19,376 nucleotides of DNA from Bacteroidales bacterium UBA3630 (GCA_002373995.1 DFLB01000030.1:36874-56249); one strand, 5' to 3'. Numbered from the stretch's first letter, positions 1 to 8,594 are shown. Notes: generated by a model not told the origin, from the sequence alone. Translations and numbers: made by a program.

Positions 1-1650
<1,650 letters not shown>

Positions 1651-1653
1651 GCC

Positions 1654-2412
1654 ATGCACTTCACACTCCATATCTGGCGCCAGGAGAACGCCCGCGCCAA
1701 AGGGCACTTCGAGACCTACGAGATCGACAACATCAGCGCCGACTGCTCGTTCCTCGAGATGCTCGACCAGCTCAACGAGAAGCTGGTCAACGACCATATC
1801 ACACACCCCGTCTGCTTCGACAACGACTGTCGCGAGGGCATCTGCGGCATGTGTGGCCTCTACATCAACGGCCGTCCGCACGGCAACGACGACGGCGTGA
1901 CCACCTGCCAGCTGCATATGCGCCACTTCCACGACGGCGACGAGATCTGGGTGGAGCCCTGGCGCGCCAAGGCCTTCCCGGTGATCCGCGACCTGGTGGT
2001 GGACCGCACCGCCTTCGACAAGATCATCCAGGCCGGCGGCTACATCAGCGCCACCACCGGCGGCGTGCCCGACGCCAACAACATCCTCGTGCCCAAGCAC
2101 AAGGCCGACCAGGCTATGGATGCCGCCGCCTGCATCGGCTGTGGCGCTTGCGTGGCGGCCTGCAAGAACGCCTCGGCCATGCTCTTTGTGGGCGCCAAGG
2201 TGAGCCACCTCGCCCTGCTGCCCCAAGGCCAGCCCGAGGCTTTGGACCGCGTCAAGAAGATGGTCTGCAAGATGGACGAGCTGGGCTTCGGCTCCTGCAC
2301 CAACACCTACGCTTGCGAGGCCGAGTGTCCCAAGCAGATCAAGCGCCAGAACATCGCCCGCCTCAATCGTCAGTGGATCGGTCAGATGTTCGGTCGCGAC
2401 CGCAACAACTAA
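1654..2412 (+). CDS. frdB: Fumarate reductase/succinate dehydrogenase iron-sulfur subunit
   Basis: A 252-residue electron-transfer subunit that passes electrons between the membrane quinol site and the flavoprotein. All three cluster motifs are intact. The 2Fe-2S ligands are C59, C64, C67 and C85 in the N-terminal ferredoxin domain. C160, C163 and C166 (CIGCGAC) with C225 fit the 4Fe-4S cluster. C170, C215 and C221 fit the 3Fe-4S cluster. The length is normal for the short-form subunit of this type. The start lies 3 bases after the flavoprotein stop, and a strong terminator 54 bases downstream closes the unit, so this is the last gene of the operon. Confidence 0.95.
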   Translation: MHFTLHIWRQENARAKGHFETYEIDNISADCSFLEMLDQLNEKLVNDHITHPVCFDNDCREGICGMCGLYINGRPHGNDDGVTTCQLHMRHFHDGDEIWVEPWRAKAFPVIRDLVVDRTAFDKIIQAGGYISATTGGVPDANNILVPKHKADQAMDAAACIGCGACVAACKNASAMLFVGAKVSHLALLPQGQPEALDRVKKMVCKMDELGFGSCTNTYACEAECPKQIKRQNIARLNRQWIGQMFGRDRNN

Positions 2413-2465
2413 CCGCCACTTGGCGTTGTCCGGTCGTGACCGAGACGTCCTGACACCCCAAACAA

Positions 2466-2504
2466 TACAAGGGCATACCCATGATGGTATGCCCTTGTAC
2501 TTTT
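2466..2504 (+). terminator. Rho-independent terminator of frdAB
   Basis: A perfect 14-bp inverted repeat (2466-2479 with 2486-2499) with a 6-base loop is followed by CTTTT. It sits 54 bases after the frdB stop and is the obvious end of the operon. Confidence 0.9.
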
Positions 2505-2551
2505 ATGCCTGTTGTCCACCTGCCGCCACACCGCCCGCAGACCGCCGTTCG

Positions 2552-2614
2552 TCCGACATTTATCGGACCACCTTCGGACCATCCTCGGACCACCCTCGGA
2601 CCATCCCCGGACCG
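2552..2614. repeat. Intergenic 11-bp iterated repeat, TCGGACC core (locus A)
   Basis: Four full units of 11 bp (2563-2606), each TCGGACC plus a variable four-base tail (ACCT, ATCC, ACCC, ATCC), are followed by a fifth starting CCGGACC. A degenerate unit (TCCGACATTTA) precedes them in register. The core is the exact reverse complement of the GGTCCGA core at 5235-5273. It lies just after the frdAB terminator, and no open frame uses it convincingly. Confidence 0.85.
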
Positions 2615-2921
2615 AGAGCTATTAAACAACTATTCTTCAAGCAATTACATGCACACAACAACGCACCTCGTCATATTCGGACACAAGATGCTGATAATCT
2701 GCACCATACAGCAACCTCACGATTTATCACTCTGCAACAATTAATTCCGCCCAAGGGAACCCGTCTTTTGAGCAAAATGCCTCTTGCAAGAATAGTAACA
2801 CCGCCCCCCAACAGGTGTGTGCACAGAGCCGCAATCGCACGCGAGACAGCATTAAGCACTACAGATCAGCACCTTACTCCACGAACTGCAAACCGTGCCA
2901 CTCGCCCCCTACAGCACACAC
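2615..2921. other. Intergenic stretch without recognisable gene
   Basis: Between the 11-bp repeat and the promoter region of the cation exporter, the base composition is lower in GC than the neighbouring genes. Open frames crossing it on either strand (for example 2420-2977 plus) look like random translations rich in Thr, Pro and His. I see no tRNA, terminator or conserved protein motif in it. Confidence 0.5.
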
Positions 2922-2949
2922 TCACCATCAATGGTGACATTTCCATGTC
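2922..2949. promoter_or_regulatory. Two adjoining palindromes in the CDF exporter promoter
   Basis: TCACCAT-CA-ATGGTGA (2922-2937) and GACAT-TTCC-ATGTC (2936-2949) are two perfect inverted repeats sharing two bases. They cover the position where the -33 element should be and lie immediately before the -7 element at 2962-2969. Placement in a metal-exporter promoter suggests an operator for a metal-responsive regulator. This is inference, as I do not recognise the site as a known Zur, Fur or ArsR box. Confidence 0.45.
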
Positions 2950-2961
2950 GGAAAAAGTTCG

Positions 2962-2969
2962 TACTTTTG
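2962..2969 (+). promoter_or_regulatory. Bacteroidota -7 promoter element for the CDF exporter
   Basis: TACTTTTG matches TAnnTTTG. It lies 48 bases before the ATG at 3018. No clean TTTG is seen 19-20 bases upstream, so the -33 half is weak and the promoter may depend on an activator or on the palindromes there. Confidence 0.65.
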
Positions 2970-3017
2970 CAAAATGAAATTTAAAACTCAAACATAACAA
3001 TAAGAACCATCAGTATT

Positions 3018-3944
3018 ATGGAACACCACCACAATCACGACCACCACGGTCACCACCATCACCACCACGCGCACGCGATAGAGAAGCTGTCTACCATCTA
3101 TATCGTCGCCGTGGCGCTCAACCTGTCCTTCGTCATCGTCGAGGCCGTCGCGGGCTTCGTAGGCAACAGCCTCGGCCTGCTCTCCGACGCCGGCCACAAC
3201 CTCAGCGACGTCTTCTCGCTCCTGCTGGCTATGGTGGCCCTCAAGCTGGCCTCCAGCCACGCCACCAAGCGCTTCACCTACGGCCATCGCAAAGCCTCGG
3301 TCCTCATCTCGCTGCTCAACGCCATCATCCTGCTGGTCGCCGTGGGCGCCATCATGGTGGAAAGCGTGCGCAAATTCATGCATCCCGCTGAGGTCAACGG
3401 CACCCTCATCATCTGGACCGCCGCCGTGGGCATCGTCATCAACGGCCTCACCGCCTGGGCCCTCAGCCGCCAGCAACAGCACGACATCAACACCCGCGGC
3501 GCCTTCCTGCACATGCTGGCCGACACGCTGGTCTCCGTCGGTGTCGTCGTCTCTGGCATCGTCATCAAATACACCGGCTGGTGGGTCGTTGACCCCATCA
3601 TCGGCATGGTGATCGCAATCGTCATATTGGCAAGCACCTGGAGCCTCCTGGCCGAGAGTCTGCGCATGAGCACCGACGCCGTGCCGGAAGGCTTCGATGT
3701 GGACGAGGTAAAGCAGAAGATAGAAGGGACAGAGGGCGTTTTGAACGTGCACCATCTGCACATCTGGCCCATCTCGACCACCGAGACGGCCCTCACCTGC
3801 CACATCGTCATCCCTTCGTCCGACCGGCTCGAGGAGGTCACCGAACGTGTGAAGCACCTGCTCGACGACCTCGGCATCCACCACAGCACACTGGAACTGG
3901 AGACCAGCAGCAGCCACTGTCATGACCACGACTGCTGCAGATGA
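3018..3944 (+). CDS. Cation diffusion facilitator, zinc-type exporter
   Basis: A 308-residue inner-membrane antiporter of the CDF family that exports divalent cations, most likely Zn2+, in exchange for protons. The N terminus is an extreme histidine tract (12 His in residues 1-17). Six membrane segments follow. The transport site is the His/Asp pair on helix II (H60 and D64 in SDAGHNLSD) and on helix V (H165 and D169 in FLHMLADT). The His-Asp pattern is the one seen in zinc-selecting members. The cytoplasmic C-terminal domain carries HHLHIWPIS and ends in a short Cys/His cluster (SHCHDHDCCR), a likely metal sensor. The start at the His-rich ATG fits the promoter at 2962. It is a single-gene unit that converges on the glycosyltransferase. 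Confidence 0.93.
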   Translation: MEHHHNHDHHGHHHHHHAHAIEKLSTIYIVAVALNLSFVIVEAVAGFVGNSLGLLSDAGHNLSDVFSLLLAMVALKLASSHATKRFTYGHRKASVLISLLNAIILLVAVGAIMVESVRKFMHPAEVNGTLIIWTAAVGIVINGLTAWALSRQQQHDINTRGAFLHMLADTLVSVGVVVSGIVIKYTGWWVVDPIIGMVIAIVILASTWSLLAESLRMSTDAVPEGFDVDEVKQKIEGTEGVLNVHHLHIWPISTTETALTCHIVIPSSDRLEEVTERVKHLLDDLGIHHSTLELETSSSHCHDHDCCR

Positions 3945-3969
3945 CATCGAAATAGGTAATGAGTATGCA

Positions 3970-3993
3970 AGAGGGCGGATAATTCCGCCCTCT
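3970..3993. terminator. Shared hairpin between convergent CDF and glycosyltransferase genes
   Basis: A 10-bp perfect stem (3970-3979 with 3984-3993) with a TAAT loop lies between two convergent stops, 25 bases after the CDF stop and 6 bases from the glycosyltransferase stop. The T runs are poor on both sides, so it is a modest bidirectional terminator at best. Confidence 0.65.
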
Positions 3994-3998
3994 GTTGT

Positions 3999-5117
3999 CT
4001 ATTGGCCAATGGCGGCCACCATCTTGTCCCAGCCGTACTTCTGCTTCTCCTGGCGCACCCCTTCGCTGAGGCGTTCTTCCCAGCCCTCGGCGAAATAGCG
4101 CACCAGAGCGTCGGCGATGGCCTGACCCTCGGGCTCGACCACGAAGCCAGCTTTGCCGTCGGGCACAATCTCCGGCAGGCCGCCCACGCGGGTCACCACC
4201 ATAGGTTTCTCGTAGTGATATGCAATCTGGCTCACGCCGCTCTGCGTGGCGCTCCGGTAAGGTTGTGCCACCACGTCGGCAGCGCTGAAGTATAGCCCCA
4301 CCTCATGGTCTGGAATGAAGTCCGTCTTCAGCACCACGCGGTCGCCTATATGCAGCCGTTCAATCTGGTCCAGGTACGGCTTGGGGTCGCCATAGAACTC
4401 ACCCGCAACCACCAGGCTCACGCCGAGCTCCCTGAGCCTCGGGTCAGCCATAGCGTCAAGCAGCAGGTCGAGTCCCTTGTAGTCGCGTATGAAACCGAAA
4501 AACAGCGCATAACGACGCATCGGATCCAGCCCCAGCCGCCGACAAGCCTCGTCGCGACCGATGGCCGCCCCGTAGTGGTCGTAGAGCGGATGCGGCGAAT
4601 AGCGCCGCGCAAGCTTGTGTTTGGGGTCGAAAAGATCCAACTCCTCCAGCACCGACCGGCTGAGGGTCACAAAAGCATCATTCGAGTGGACAAAATAGCG
4701 GGCAAAAAGCCGGTCGCCCGGCCGATGCTCATGGGGTATCAGGTTGTGCAGCACAGCCACCCTACGGGTGCCCCGGCCTTTGGCAATCCTCAACACCGTG
4801 CCAAAGCAGGGAGCCATGAAGGGCAGCCAGAAAGCGCTCACAATCAGGTCCGCCCCCCGACGCCGCAGCCAGCACCCCGTACGCACCCAACTCAGCGGGT
4901 TCACCGAACTCATCATGCGACGGATGCTCAACCCCTCCGGCGCAGGGTCGGGCGAATACTGCGTCTTGCCCGGGAAGAGGAACTTCGGATACTGGAGCGT
5001 GAAGGTGACCATCTCCACCTCGTGCCCCTCCTGCTGATACTGGCGCGCCAAGCGCTCGCCGAAAGCCGCAATGCCGCCGCGGTAGGGCCATGCCGGCCCC
5101 AAGATGATGACTCTCAT
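3999..5117 (-). CDS. Glycosyltransferase family 4 (GT-B fold)
   Basis: A 372-residue cytoplasmic glycosyltransferase. The N terminus (MRVIILGPAWPYRGGIAAFG) is the glycine-rich acceptor-domain start typical of GT4 enzymes. The middle holds YALFFGFIRDYKGLDLLLDA, the start of the donor-binding domain. The C-terminal half contains ADVVAQPYRSATQSGVSQIA and VTRVGGLPEIV, where the sugar-nucleotide is bound. The first acid of the common E-x7-E motif is replaced by the SATQSG segment, as happens in several GT4 subgroups. It stands alone rather than in a polysaccharide cluster, so donor, acceptor and product are unknown. No consensus promoter is visible before the ATG at 5117. The GT4 assignment is firm and the substrate is open. 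Confidence 0.88.
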   Translation of the reverse strand: MRVIILGPAWPYRGGIAAFGERLARQYQQEGHEVEMVTFTLQYPKFLFPGKTQYSPDPAPEGLSIRRMMSSVNPLSWVRTGCWLRRRGADLIVSAFWLPFMAPCFGTVLRIAKGRGTRRVAVLHNLIPHEHRPGDRLFARYFVHSNDAFVTLSRSVLEELDLFDPKHKLARRYSPHPLYDHYGAAIGRDEACRRLGLDPMRRYALFFGFIRDYKGLDLLLDAMADPRLRELGVSLVVAGEFYGDPKPYLDQIERLHIGDRVVLKTDFIPDHEVGLYFSAADVVAQPYRSATQSGVSQIAYHYEKPMVVTRVGGLPEIVPDGKAGFVVEPEGQAIADALVRYFAEGWEERLSEGVRQEKQKYGWDKMVAAIGQ

Positions 5118-5212
5118 GCTATTCTATATTATAACCAACGCCCCTCTAACGTCCCGCGACAGAAAATATTGCCCCAAACCTCAAAAAAAAACATCACTCT
5201 CCCCCACCTCAT

Positions 5213-5277
5213 CATAGCTTCATCCTAAGCTCTTGGTCCGAGGATGGTCCGAGGATGGTCCGTTAATGATCCGTATC
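5213..5277. repeat. Intergenic 11-bp mosaic repeat with CCTAAGC and GGTCCGA cores (locus B)
   Basis: Six consecutive 11-base units read CATAGCTTCAT, CCTAAGCTCTT, GGTCCGAGGAT twice, GGTCCGTTAAT and GATCCGTATCT. The second unit has the core of the repeat at 16507-16572. Units three and four are the reverse complement of the repeat at 2563-2606. It lies between the tRNA-Leu terminator and the glycosyltransferase start. Confidence 0.8.
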
Positions 5278-5286
5278 TCCTCGCAC

Positions 5287-5321
5287 AAAAAACGGACGGT
5301 CGCCTGCCGACAACCGTCCGT
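5287..5321 (-). terminator. Rho-independent terminator of tRNA-Leu
   Basis: A 9-bp perfect stem (5292-5300 with 5313-5321) is followed on the minus strand by a run of six T (5292-5287). It starts 8 bases after the 3' end of tRNA-Leu and ends a single-gene transcript. Confidence 0.85.
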
Positions 5322-5328
5322 CCTCCAG

Positions 5329-5411
5329 TACCCCGGGAGGGACTTGAACCCTCACGCCCTTGCGAGCAGCAGATTTTGAGTCTACCGTGTCTACCATTCC
5401 ACCACCAGGGC
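5329..5411 (-). tRNA. tRNA-Leu(CAA)
   Basis: An 83-base tRNA. The acceptor strands GCCCTGG and CCGGGGT pair with G-U at both position 1 and the fifth pair, and the discriminator is A. The anticodon stem GTAGA/TCTGC encloses loop CTCAAAA, giving anticodon CAA, which reads UUG leucine codons. A long variable arm of the leucine class (CTCGCAAGGGCGT region) and T arm GAGGG-TTCAAGT-CCCTC are present. The 3' CCA is not encoded and must be added by the CCA enzyme. It is transcribed alone from the promoter at 5429-5459. Confidence 0.93.
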
Positions 5412-5428
5412 ATCTCTGAAATCGGGTG

Positions 5429-5459
5429 CAAAATTACTAACTTTTTCCGACTTGACAAA
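5429..5459 (-). promoter_or_regulatory. Consensus Bacteroidota promoter for tRNA-Leu
   Basis: On the minus strand TTTG (5459-5456), exactly 19 bases, then TAATTTTG (5436-5429). This is a perfect TTTG-N19-TAnnTTTG promoter 17 bases before the tRNA 5' end, so transcription should start a few bases before the mature tRNA. Confidence 0.85.
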
Positions 5460-5466
5460 AAAAAGT

Positions 5467-5497
5467 TTTGCCAGTCGTATATTTTTTTGTATCTTTG
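5467..5497 (+). promoter_or_regulatory. Consensus Bacteroidota promoter for prs-rplY
   Basis: TTTG (5467-5470), 19 bases, TATCTTTG (5490-5497). It is a perfect match, 65 bases before the prs start. The -33 element lies only 7 bases from the -33 element of the leftward tRNA-Leu promoter. Confidence 0.85.
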
Positions 5498-5562
5498 CAC
5501 TCAAAATCAACGGCTAAGAACAAGACACAAATTAATATAAGACACCTTAAATCAACACACTA

Positions 5563-6549
5563 ATGAGCGACAAACGTTCGGACAAAGTCTTCATTTTTGC
5601 CGGCCGCGCCACAGAAGATCTGGCACGCCGCGTGGCGGAAATCTATGGCATTCCGCTGGGCAACTCCACCGTTTTTCAGTACGCCGACGGCGAATTCCAG
5701 CCCTCCTACGAGGAAACCATCCGCGGCGGCATAGTGTTCATCATACAGAGCACCATCCCGCCCACCGACAACCTCTTTGAACTGCTGATGATGATCGACG
5801 CCGCCAAACGCGCCTCCGCCCAAAAAATTGTCGCCGTCATCCCCTACTACGGCTTCGCACGTCAAGACCGCAAGGACAAACCACACGTGCCCATCGCCTC
5901 CAAACTCATCGCCGACATGCTCAGCGTGGCGGGCGTAGACCGCGTCATCACCATGGACCTGCACGCCGACCAAATTCAGGGCTTCTTCAACATCCCCGTC
6001 GACCACCTCTACGGCTCCTCGCTCTTCATGCCCTATATCCGCGAAAAATTCGACATCGAAGAAGTCATGTTCGCCAGCCCCGACATGGGCGGCAGCAAGC
6101 GCGCCGGCATCTATGCCAAAACGCTGAACAACAGCTTCGTCATCTGCTATAAGCACCGCAACAAACCCAACGAAATCGGCGAAATGCGACTCATTGGCGA
6201 CGTCGAAGGCAAACACGTCATCCTGCTCGACGACATCATCGACACCGGCAGCACCATCTGCAAAGCCGCAGGCATCATCAAACAAAGCGGCGCCAAAAGC
6301 GTCCGCGCCATGATCACACACCCCGTGCTCAGCGGACAAGCCATCGAAAAAGTCGAAGCATCCGAACTCGAAGAACTCGTCGTGACAGACACCATTCCGC
6401 TGAAGCGCCCGAGCGACAAAATCCACGTCCTCAGCTGCGACTGGCTCCTGGCCGAGGCCATCCGCCGTGTGGTCAACTACGAAAGCCTCGACAACCTCTA
6501 CGAAACCACACTCCACCACAAGGGCGTCATCAAAAAAATGAACGGATAA
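5563..6549 (+). CDS. prs: Ribose-phosphate pyrophosphokinase (PRPP synthetase)
   Basis: A 328-residue cytoplasmic enzyme that makes 5-phosphoribosyl 1-diphosphate from ribose 5-phosphate and ATP, the precursor of purines, pyrimidines, NAD, His and Trp. All class I landmarks are present: the ATP-binding loop FARQDRKDKPHVP (about residues 98-110), the Mg-binding DLHADQ (132-137), the catalytic flexible loop with KHR (197-199), and the PRPP loop DDIIDTGST (223-231). Length is slightly above the usual 310-320 because of an N-terminal charged extension (SDKRSDK). It follows a perfect promoter and is probably co-transcribed with rplY 74 bases downstream, as no terminator lies between them. Confidence 0.96.
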   Translation: MSDKRSDKVFIFAGRATEDLARRVAEIYGIPLGNSTVFQYADGEFQPSYEETIRGGIVFIIQSTIPPTDNLFELLMMIDAAKRASAQKIVAVIPYYGFARQDRKDKPHVPIASKLIADMLSVAGVDRVITMDLHADQIQGFFNIPVDHLYGSSLFMPYIREKFDIEEVMFASPDMGGSKRAGIYAKTLNNSFVICYKHRNKPNEIGEMRLIGDVEGKHVILLDDIIDTGSTICKAAGIIKQSGAKSVRAMITHPVLSGQAIEKVEASELEELVVTDTIPLKRPSDKIHVLSCDWLLAEAIRRVVNYESLDNLYETTLHHKGVIKKMNG

Positions 6550-6555
6550 AACCCC

Positions 6556-6583
6556 TTCTATAGCCATTACAAGAACTATAGAA
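6556..6583 (+). repeat. Inverted repeat between prs and rplY
   Basis: TTCTATAG (6556-6563) and CTATAGAA (6576-6583) form a perfect 8-bp stem with a 12-base loop. No T run follows, so it is not a standard terminator. It could be a processing or attenuation site, or a chance AT-rich palindrome. Confidence 0.4.
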
Positions 6584-6623
6584 ACCAAAAAATATTATTT
6601 AACAAATCAAAAAAAATCAAACA

Positions 6624-7208
6624 ATGAGAGTAGTATCAATGAGCGGTTCTCTCCGCGAGAACGTAGGGAAAAAAGATGCTAAAGCTCTGCGTCGCGACGC
6701 CAAGGTTCCTTGCGTCATGTACGGCAAAGGCGAGCAAATTCTGTTCAGCGTCGACCAGACTGCCTTCCAGCGCATTCTGTTCAACCCCGAACCCTGCTTC
6801 CAGAAAATCACCATCAACGGCGTCGACCACATGGCCATGCTGAAAGACATCGACTTCCACCCCGTGACCGAGATCGTCTACCACGCCGACTTCTACGAGC
6901 TGACCGACGACAAACCCGTCGTCATGTCCATCCCCGTCCACACCACCGGCACCTCCAAGGGTGTCATGAAGGGCGGCAAGCTGGCTTACAAGCAGAAACG
7001 CCTCAACTGCAAGGCCATTCCTGCCAACATGCCCAGCGAAGTGCTCATCGACATCACCAACCTCGATGTCAACCAGCGCGTCCGCGTGCAGGACATCGCC
7101 ACCGACAACTACTGCATCCTCAACCCGAAGAGCAGTGAGGTGGTCAACGTCCTCAGCACCCGCGCCAGCGCCACCGCCGGCGACGGCGAAGAGGCCGCTG
7201 CCGAGTAA
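6624..7208 (+). CDS. rplY: 50S ribosomal protein L25 (bL25, Ctc family)
   Basis: A 194-residue long-form bL25 that binds 5S rRNA in the large ribosomal subunit. The N-terminal L25 domain has the family start SGSLRENVGKKDAKALRRD and PCVMYGKGEQ. The C-terminal beta domain typical of the TL5/Ctc form begins around residue 95 (PVVMSIPVHTTGTSKGVMKG). It ends in an acidic, alanine-rich tail (EEAAAE). The start at 6624 gives the family's normal short lead of about eight residues before LRENVGKK, better than the inner ATG at 6639. The prs-rplY pairing is conserved in many bacteria. The pth gene that often follows is absent here, where a terminator and a convergent gene come instead. Confidence 0.94.
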   Translation: MRVVSMSGSLRENVGKKDAKALRRDAKVPCVMYGKGEQILFSVDQTAFQRILFNPEPCFQKITINGVDHMAMLKDIDFHPVTEIVYHADFYELTDDKPVVMSIPVHTTGTSKGVMKGGKLAYKQKRLNCKAIPANMPSEVLIDITNLDVNQRVRVQDIATDNYCILNPKSSEVVNVLSTRASATAGDGEEAAAE

Positions 7209-7232
7209 GTGCAAAATTCTTACCAACAGTAA

Positions 7233-7272
7233 AGAAACAGGCGACTCCTTTGAGCCGCCTGTTTCTCATTTT
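7233..7272. terminator. Bidirectional terminator between rplY and the YARHG gene
   Basis: An 11-bp stem (7233-7243 with 7256-7266) with an internal CTC/GAG pairing in the loop is followed by CATTTTA on the plus strand. It lies 24 bases after the rplY stop and abuts the stop of the convergent gene (7266), so it probably serves both. Confidence 0.8.
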
Positions 7273-8459
7273 ACGTGATGCACCATATCTACCTCTTTGT
7301 AATTCACACACTCCCAGTCGGTGGGGGTAAAGTCGCTGGTGTCGTCCTTATATGTGGGGTCGGGCATGTACCACCACAGGCCCTCGAAGTATTCGCGCAG
7401 GCGCTTGTCCCTGAACACATGGCCACGGTGGGCGTAGGGCAGGTTGCGGACGACGCGTTGGCGGAAGGCCGGGTCGGCGGGTACCTCCTGCATTCCCTCG
7501 TAGGGGCCCCAGTTGATTCGCGCGGTGCGGTCGTAGGTGCCGCCCGTGATGCACTGCTGGTCTACGTAGTAGCCGTCGACTCCCACGGCGCGGATGCAGA
7601 GTTCGGCCTGCGGTGCGAAGTCGGTGGTGTGGAGTGTGATGGCGCCGTTGCGGAGGCTCACTTCCGTGGGATTTCCGTAGGTGGACGAACGGCGCAGCTT
7701 GCCCATGCCCTCGCTGACGGCAAAGGGGGTGCCGGCAAACGCGCTGTCGAAGACGTAGAAGTGCTTGGCCGTGCTGTCGGCGCGGATGGTGAGGGTGAAG
7801 TCGCCAATCTTGCCTCCGGCCCAGCGGGCGGCGGGCGTCAGCTTGTATTCGACGATGAACGGGCTGCCCACGTTGGTCGACATGCGGTAAACATAGGTAT
7901 GGCGCACGCGGTTGATGCCCGGCTGGAAGTCGGCGTCGAAGTAGTAGACGTAGGCGAAACGGATGCCGGCATCGTAGTCTATTGGGTCGTTGTAACCGGA
8001 CTTCGGGTCGGCGTTGGCGGTGTCGTAGAGCCAGTTGTTGTCCCACATGTAGTAGCGTTTCAGGTCTTTGACCTTCGTCAGCGGCAGCGTGTCGGCCACG
8101 CATACGGCGTTGCTGTACTCCAGCTGCCGGCCATTCATCTCGACGGTGAAGAGGCTGATGCTGGGGTGGCGGCCGTCGGGGTGGAACTTATGGTCGTAGT
8201 TGTACGGCGGGTCGGCCTCGAACCCCATCGTGACGCGCTTGGCGCCGCCGGGGTTCCAGAACTCGTACTGCACATCCACGCGGGCCATCCCGTTGTCCAT
8301 CAGGCTGATGGTCAGCACCTCGCGCCGTACGCTGATGTCCGTCTCCTGCAGGGGGACGAGCTGGTTGCCTTTGGTGTAGTAGACGCCGTCGTTGGCCGCG
8401 GCGGGTAGCGACGCAACCATGCAGAGCATGGCCAGAATACATAGTCTCAGTGTTTTCAT
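7266..8459 (-). CDS. Exported YARHG-domain protein with DUF4424-like N-terminal region
   Basis: A 397-residue secreted or periplasmic protein of unknown function. Residues 1-22 are a clear signal peptide ending in PAAA. The mature part starts NDGVYYTKGNQLVPLQETDI, which I recognise as the beginning of a DUF4424-type domain; beta-rich sequence continues to about residue 330. The last 56 residues form a YARHG domain (pattern YARHG.F.D..L..YF....WY.P...Y), here reading YAHRGHVFRDKRLREYFEGLWWYMPD. The signature pentapeptide is thus altered from YARHG to YAHRG. It is a single-gene unit with its own promoter at 8480. YARHG domains occur in cell-envelope proteins of many bacteria and have no assigned activity, so no function is proposed. 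Confidence 0.85.
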   Translation of the reverse strand: MKTLRLCILAMLCMVASLPAAANDGVYYTKGNQLVPLQETDISVRREVLTISLMDNGMARVDVQYEFWNPGGAKRVTMGFEADPPYNYDHKFHPDGRHPSISLFTVEMNGRQLEYSNAVCVADTLPLTKVKDLKRYYMWDNNWLYDTANADPKSGYNDPIDYDAGIRFAYVYYFDADFQPGINRVRHTYVYRMSTNVGSPFIVEYKLTPAARWAGGKIGDFTLTIRADSTAKHFYVFDSAFAGTPFAVSEGMGKLRRSSTYGNPTEVSLRNGAITLHTTDFAPQAELCIRAVGVDGYYVDQQCITGGTYDRTARINWGPYEGMQEVPADPAFRQRVVRNLPYAHRGHVFRDKRLREYFEGLWWYMPDPTYKDDTSDFTPTDWECVNYKEVDMVHHVK

Positions 8460-8479
8460 TCCATACCTAAAAGACAGTG

Positions 8480-8487
8480 CAAAGATA
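8480..8487 (-). promoter_or_regulatory. -7 promoter element for the YARHG gene
   Basis: TATCTTTG on the minus strand, 20 bases before the start codon, within the frequent GTATCTTTGCAC context. No good -33 TTTG is seen 19-20 bases upstream. Confidence 0.65.
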
Positions 8488-8533
8488 CATAAAAATCCTC
8501 GTTTTAGTCACAGGCACATGAAAAAAATATTAA

Positions 8534-8594
8534 AACACGAATTATCATGAATTTACCATTAATAATTGATGGATAATTCGTGGACATTCGTGTT
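8534..8594. repeat. Composite inverted repeat of CACGAATT units
   Basis: The left arm (8534-8557) has CACGAATTAT then CATGAATTTA. The right arm (8570-8594) has ATAATTCGTG then ACATTCGTG. The arms are imperfect reverse complements around an AT-only centre (ATTAATAATT). It lies in the divergent gap between the YARHG and sdaA promoters, outside both transcripts. Confidence 0.65.

Noticed and set aside
2552..2614. CRISPR array
   Set aside because: The 7-base cores with 4-base tails at 11-bp period are far too short for CRISPR repeats and spacers, and no cas gene is present. The same applies to 5213-5277 and 16507-16572.
2420..2977. Plus-strand open frame of 185 codons across the frdB-CDF gap
   Set aside because: It runs through the terminator and the 11-bp repeat and overlaps the CDF promoter, with no domain or start signal.
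2988..3947. Long minus-strand open frame (319 codons) opposite the cation exporter
   Set aside because: It is an antisense shadow of the GC-rich, third-position-biased CDF gene: rich in Asp, His and Val with no motif, while the plus strand has a complete transporter.
7275..8408. Plus-strand open frame of 377 codons opposite the YARHG gene
   Set aside because: The minus strand has signal peptide, recognised domains and a promoter. The plus frame is a codon-bias shadow.
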